Assembly (NCBI RefSeq): GCF_900168295.1
Contig: NZ_FVZL01000002.1
Location: forward strand, 310,001 to 374,000
Length of the DNA stretch: 64,000 bases
Reading direction: 5' to 3'
Source: Arthrobacter sp. P2b
Lineage (GTDB): Bacteria > Actinomycetota > Actinomycetes > Actinomycetales > Micrococcaceae
This document shows positions 62,197 to 64,000 of this stretch, piece after piece. The first letter of the stretch is position 1. Each line of letters opens with the position of its first letter. The notes beneath the pieces were generated by a model. The model was not told where the DNA came from and searched no databases. It was given only the letters and a program-made list of their open reading frames with translations. The translations under genes and the position numbers were made by a program.

Positions 62197-62607
62197 CTAG
62201 GCGAGCAGCGAAGGCTTCAGCTGCTGCAGCCGGCCCAGGAGTCCGTTGATGAACTGGGGCGACTCGTCGGTGGAAAGCGTCTTGGCGAGTGCCACGGCTT
62301 CGCTGACCGCCACGCCGTCCGGGACGTCGTCGTTGTAGAGCAGTTCCCAGGTGCCGATCCGCAAAATGATGCGGTCCACGGACGGCATCCGTTCCAGGCT
62401 CCAGCCCTGCGAGTAGGTTTCCAGGAACTCATCGATGGCGGCCTGCTGGGACAGCACGCCCTCGACGATTTCCAGTGTGTAGGGATTGATGATTTGGTCG
62501 GTCTTTTCCCTGCGCGCCCGGAGGACGTCGAAAGCTGACACCGAGCGCTGCTCGGCCTCGAAAAGAACGTCCAGCGCCCTGTTGCGGGCTTTACCGCGTG
62601 CGCTCAC
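62197..62607 (-). CDS. nusB: Transcription antitermination protein NusB
   Basis: This 136-residue all-helical protein binds boxA RNA with NusE (S10) and aids rRNA transcription. It begins MSARGKARNRALDVLFEAEQR and contains the conserved MPSVDRIILRIGTWELLY and ISEAVALAKTL-type block. It overlaps efp by one base. Confidence 0.95.
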   Translation of the reverse strand: MSARGKARNRALDVLFEAEQRSVSAFDVLRARREKTDQIINPYTLEIVEGVLSQQAAIDEFLETYSQGWSLERMPSVDRIILRIGTWELLYNDDVPDGVAVSEAVALAKTLSTDESPQFINGLLGRLQQLKPSLLA

Positions 62608-63170
62608 TACTCGGTGACCCGGCCGAGGTAGCTGCCGTCGCGGGTGTCCACCTTGACCTTGGTGTTGTTCTCGATGAACAGCGGGACCTGGATCTCGTAG
62701 CCCGTTTCGAGCGTGGCCGGCTTGGTGCCTGCGGAGGAGCGGTCGCCCTGCAGGCCCGGCTCGGTGTAGGTGATCTCCAGCACAACGCTGGGCGGCAGTT
62801 CGATGTAGAGCGGGGTGCCCTCGTGGATGGCGATGTTGACCATCTGGTTTTCGAGCATGAAATTGGTGGCGTCGCCAACCGTGGCGCCCGAGACCGTGAT
62901 CTGGTCGTAGTCGGAGGTGTCCATGAAGACGAAGTCTGCGCCGTCCTGGTACAGGTACTGGTAGTCGCGGCGGTCCACCGTGGCGGTCTCGATCTTGAGG
63001 CCGGCGTTGAACGTCTTGTCCACAACCTTCCCGGACATCACGTTGCGCATCTTGGTCCGCACAAAGGCTCCGCCCTTGCCCGGCTTGACGTGCTGGAATT
63101 CAATGATGTTCCAGAGCTGGCCCTCAAGCTTCAGGACCGTTCCGTTCTTGATGTCGTTAGTGGTTGCCAC
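62607..63170 (-). CDS. efp: Elongation factor P
   Basis: EF-P relieves ribosome stalling at poly-proline stretches. The 187-residue product has three beta-barrel domains. The functional loop reads [13 protein letters not shown] with Lys32 at its tip. No EpmA/EpmB-type modification gene is in the window. It is followed by nusB with a one-base overlap, a pairing found in many bacteria. Confidence 0.96.
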   Translation of the reverse strand: MATTNDIKNGTVLKLEGQLWNIIEFQHVKPGKGGAFVRTKMRNVMSGKVVDKTFNAGLKIETATVDRRDYQYLYQDGADFVFMDTSDYDQITVSGATVGDATNFMLENQMVNIAIHEGTPLYIELPPSVVLEITYTEPGLQGDRSSAGTKPATLETGYEIQVPLFIENNTKVKVDTRDGSYLGRVTE

Positions 63171-63230
63171 TGGTTTCCTCTGGTTTCTGTGTCTGGTTAC
63201 GTGGTCAGACGTTCTATGCCGGCCAGGCAG

Positions 63231-63261
63231 GCCATACGGCTTGCCGGCGCGTGTTTGTCAA
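63231..63261 (-). promoter_or_regulatory. Candidate efp-nusB promoter
   Basis: TTGACA (63261-63256) is a full -35 consensus on the minus strand, preceded by an AT-rich run that could be an UP element. The best -10 is TATGGC (63236-63231) with 19-bp spacing, so only the -35 half is strong. Confidence 0.4.
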
Positions 63262-63342
63262 AAATCGCGTGGTTCGAAAAAATCCAAAAACTATTCTACC
63301 GGTAAATACGCGGCAGCTTGCCGGCGGCCCGGGAAACCGGAT

Positions 63343-63861
63343 TCAGCAGGCCAGGTCCAAAGCGTCCCGCGCCCGCTGCAGGGCCACCGTTGACGAGTAA
63401 ATCAGGGCTGCGTCGGCCGACTGGGCAACCCGGAGGTCCAGTGCGCGGGTGAATGCCTCAACGGCCGCGGACATGTGGCCGGCCGTGTACTGCGTCTTGC
63501 CCAGGTAATGCAGGACCAGGGCTTCACGGTCGGTCCCCTGGAACTCACCGAGCAACTGGCGGAAGAGCTCCAGGGCGCGGTCCGTCCGGTGGGTAACCCG
63601 CAGCACCTCGGCCTCGAAAGTCCGCAGGCGGAATGACTCGGGATCGTTGAAGCGGGCCTCTGCCAGGAGTTCCGCCGCTTCCGAAGCATGTCCCTCGACG
63701 ATCAGGACAAAGATCCGGTCGGCCGGATCGGTGGAGTCCGCCAAAGCGGCACGGCATGCGTCCTCGTTGACGATTTCCGGCAGCAGGGTCTCCGGGTTGA
63801 TCCGGATCCCGGGGAAGCCGGCTTCCGGCCAGTCAGCCGTTCCTGTTATGTCGCCCTGCAT
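63343..63861 (-). CDS. TPR-like protein of unknown function
   Basis: This 172-residue soluble protein has an N-terminal part of about 50 residues and then paired helices resembling tetratricopeptide repeats (HASEAAELLAEARFNDPESF, DRALELFRQLLGEF, MSAAVEAFTRALDL). Such repeats usually mediate protein contacts. Its ATG overlaps the aroB stop by one base (TGATG), so it is translationally coupled to aroB. No specific function is recognised. Confidence 0.75.
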   Translation of the reverse strand: MQGDITGTADWPEAGFPGIRINPETLLPEIVNEDACRAALADSTDPADRIFVLIVEGHASEAAELLAEARFNDPESFRLRTFEAEVLRVTHRTDRALELFRQLLGEFQGTDREALVLHYLGKTQYTAGHMSAAVEAFTRALDLRVAQSADAALIYSSTVALQRARDALDLAC

Positions 63862-64000
63862 CAGGAAGCAATCTCCTGGTAGGCGGCGAAAAGGAGGGAC
63901 GTGTCCGGGACGTCAAGTATCCCCGGTTTGGCCACGCCGTCCAGCACAACGAAGCGCAGCAGGTCGCCGCGGGATTTCTTGTCGCGGCGCATGCCGTCCA
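63861..64000 (-). CDS. aroB: 3-dehydroquinate synthase, C-terminal end only
   Basis: The last 46 residues are visible and end in [11 protein letters not shown]. The preceding [19 protein letters not shown] is the conserved C-terminal block of AroB, which makes 3-dehydroquinate in the shikimate pathway. The rest of the gene lies outside the window. The efp-side location matches the usual aroB-efp-nusB neighbourhood. Confidence 0.85.
   Translation of the reverse strand, partial: DGMRRDKKSRGDLLRFVVLDGVAKPGILDVPDTSLLFAAYQEIAS

Overview
The window is a high-G+C bacterial chromosome segment from an actinobacterium, most likely a member of the Micrococcaceae close to Arthrobacter or Pseudarthrobacter. 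This is inferred from protein style and gene order: CtaC-CtaD-CtaF with an actinobacterial four-helix subunit IV, mIHF between pyrF and gmk, a PyrR-led pyr operon carrying a small PH-like membrane gene, a PriA without helicase motifs, and HrcA/CIRCE control of dnaJ. No tRNA, rRNA, insertion sequence, prophage or CRISPR array was seen. Nearly everything is core housekeeping.

Layout. 1-908: a DasR/GntR-type regulator (cut by the window edge) diverges from ptsH (HPr), with a DasR-like operator between them. 1011-4592: terminal oxidase genes ctaC-ctaD-ctaF and erpA. 4755-10775: an M20 peptidase, a DUF3043 membrane protein, pyrD, an alpha/beta hydrolase, uppS and recO. 10863-12750: leuA behind a leucine-rich leader peptide. 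12854-16450: an M13 metallopeptidase and an LCP cell-wall ligase. 16546-24681: a minus-strand series hrcA-dnaJ-rsmE and phoH-ybeY-CNNM-era, interrupted by a plus-strand GerMN lipoprotein. 24859-30649: DUF3097, DUF4870, hemW, lepA, a solitary PemK-like protein and rpsT. 30790-35761: holA-comEC-comEA and degV. 35829-38533: leuS with its own leader peptide and attenuator. 38646-45496: a PEP-dikinase/rifampin phosphotransferase-like protein, glpK, and an aldo/keto reductase-hydrolase-glycosyltransferase operon. 45493-52540: priA, metK, coaBC, rpoZ, gmk, mihF. 51680-60641: the pyrimidine operon pyrR-pyrB-pyrC-(PH protein)-carA-carB-pyrF. 60821-64000: a PrsW-type membrane protease, nusB, efp, a TPR-like protein and the 3' end of aroB.

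The most interesting signals are regulatory RNAs and sites rather than genes. leuA and leuS, 26 kb apart, are both preceded by tiny ORFs reading (M)RA-x-LLL, both starting six bases after a TANNNT hexamer, and they share a 13-base block with one mismatch. The leuS leader is followed by a clear rho-independent hairpin ahead of the leuS start. This looks like a small leucine-sensing leader family acting on both biosynthesis and tRNA charging. Other regulatory sites are the DasR-like palindrome at gntR/ptsH, a PyrR-binding-loop motif beside the pyrR ribosome binding site, and a near-perfect CIRCE element at hrcA.
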